From the NCBI GenBank assembly GCA_900754775.1, contig CAAEDZ010000242.1, positions 1 through 5,668 on the forward strand: a stretch of DNA of 5,668 nt, written 5' to 3'. Source of the stretch: Clostridia bacterium (GTDB lineage: Bacteria > Bacillota_A > Clostridia > Christensenellales > Aristaeellaceae). Shown piece after piece: positions 5,655 through 5,668 of this stretch. Within the stretch, counting starts at the first letter, position 1. Each line of letters opens with the position of its first letter. The notes under the pieces are model-generated. The model saw nothing but the letters and a program-made list of their open reading frames with translations. It made no database searches and was not told the origin of the DNA. The translations under genes were made by a program, and so were the position numbers.

Positions 5655-5668
5655 TTCCTGCGTCAGCC

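Overview
The window is GC-rich (roughly 60% or more by eye). Its protein families, strong GGAGG-type ribosome binding sites and consensus sigma-A-like promoter suggest a high-GC Firmicute, most likely a gut-type Clostridia lineage. This placement is inferred from the proteins and composition; no rRNA or other marker is present.

Layout from left to right. (1) Positions 1-195 hold the 5' end of a minus-strand gene of unknown function that leaves the window. A near-consensus minus-strand promoter (TTGACG, 17 bp, TATGAT; 246-274) drives it. (2) Two plus-strand genes overlap by a few bases: a short-chain dehydrogenase/reductase (350-1066) and a YgjP-like (DUF45) zinc metallopeptidase (about 1059-1799). 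(3) A strong GC-rich hairpin terminator (1821-1852) sits in the 65-bp gap between converging transcription units. (4) Two overlapping minus-strand genes (5537 down to 1865) encode the two half-transporters of a heterodimeric ABC exporter. (5) The leader upstream of the ABC operon (5538-5668) carries a 16-bp palindrome, a repeated octamer and a long intrinsic-terminator-like hairpin.

The ABC pair is the best-defined system. The upstream subunit has lost the catalytic Glu and the H-loop His (Asp and Gln instead) and has Ser for a Walker A Gly. The downstream subunit keeps a complete set of catalytic residues but has LSQGQ in place of LSGGQ. Together they predict one degenerate and one hydrolytically competent ATP site, as in the TM287/288, BmrCD and LmrCD family of exporters. 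The substrate cannot be read from the sequence.

I see no mobile element, CRISPR array, tRNA or rRNA. I find no convincing evidence of a wholly new system. The points most worth a second look are the possible attenuator-like leader of the ABC operon, the atypical SDR active site, the linker insertion in the second ABC subunit, and the unrecognised partial gene with a strong promoter but no visible ribosome binding site.
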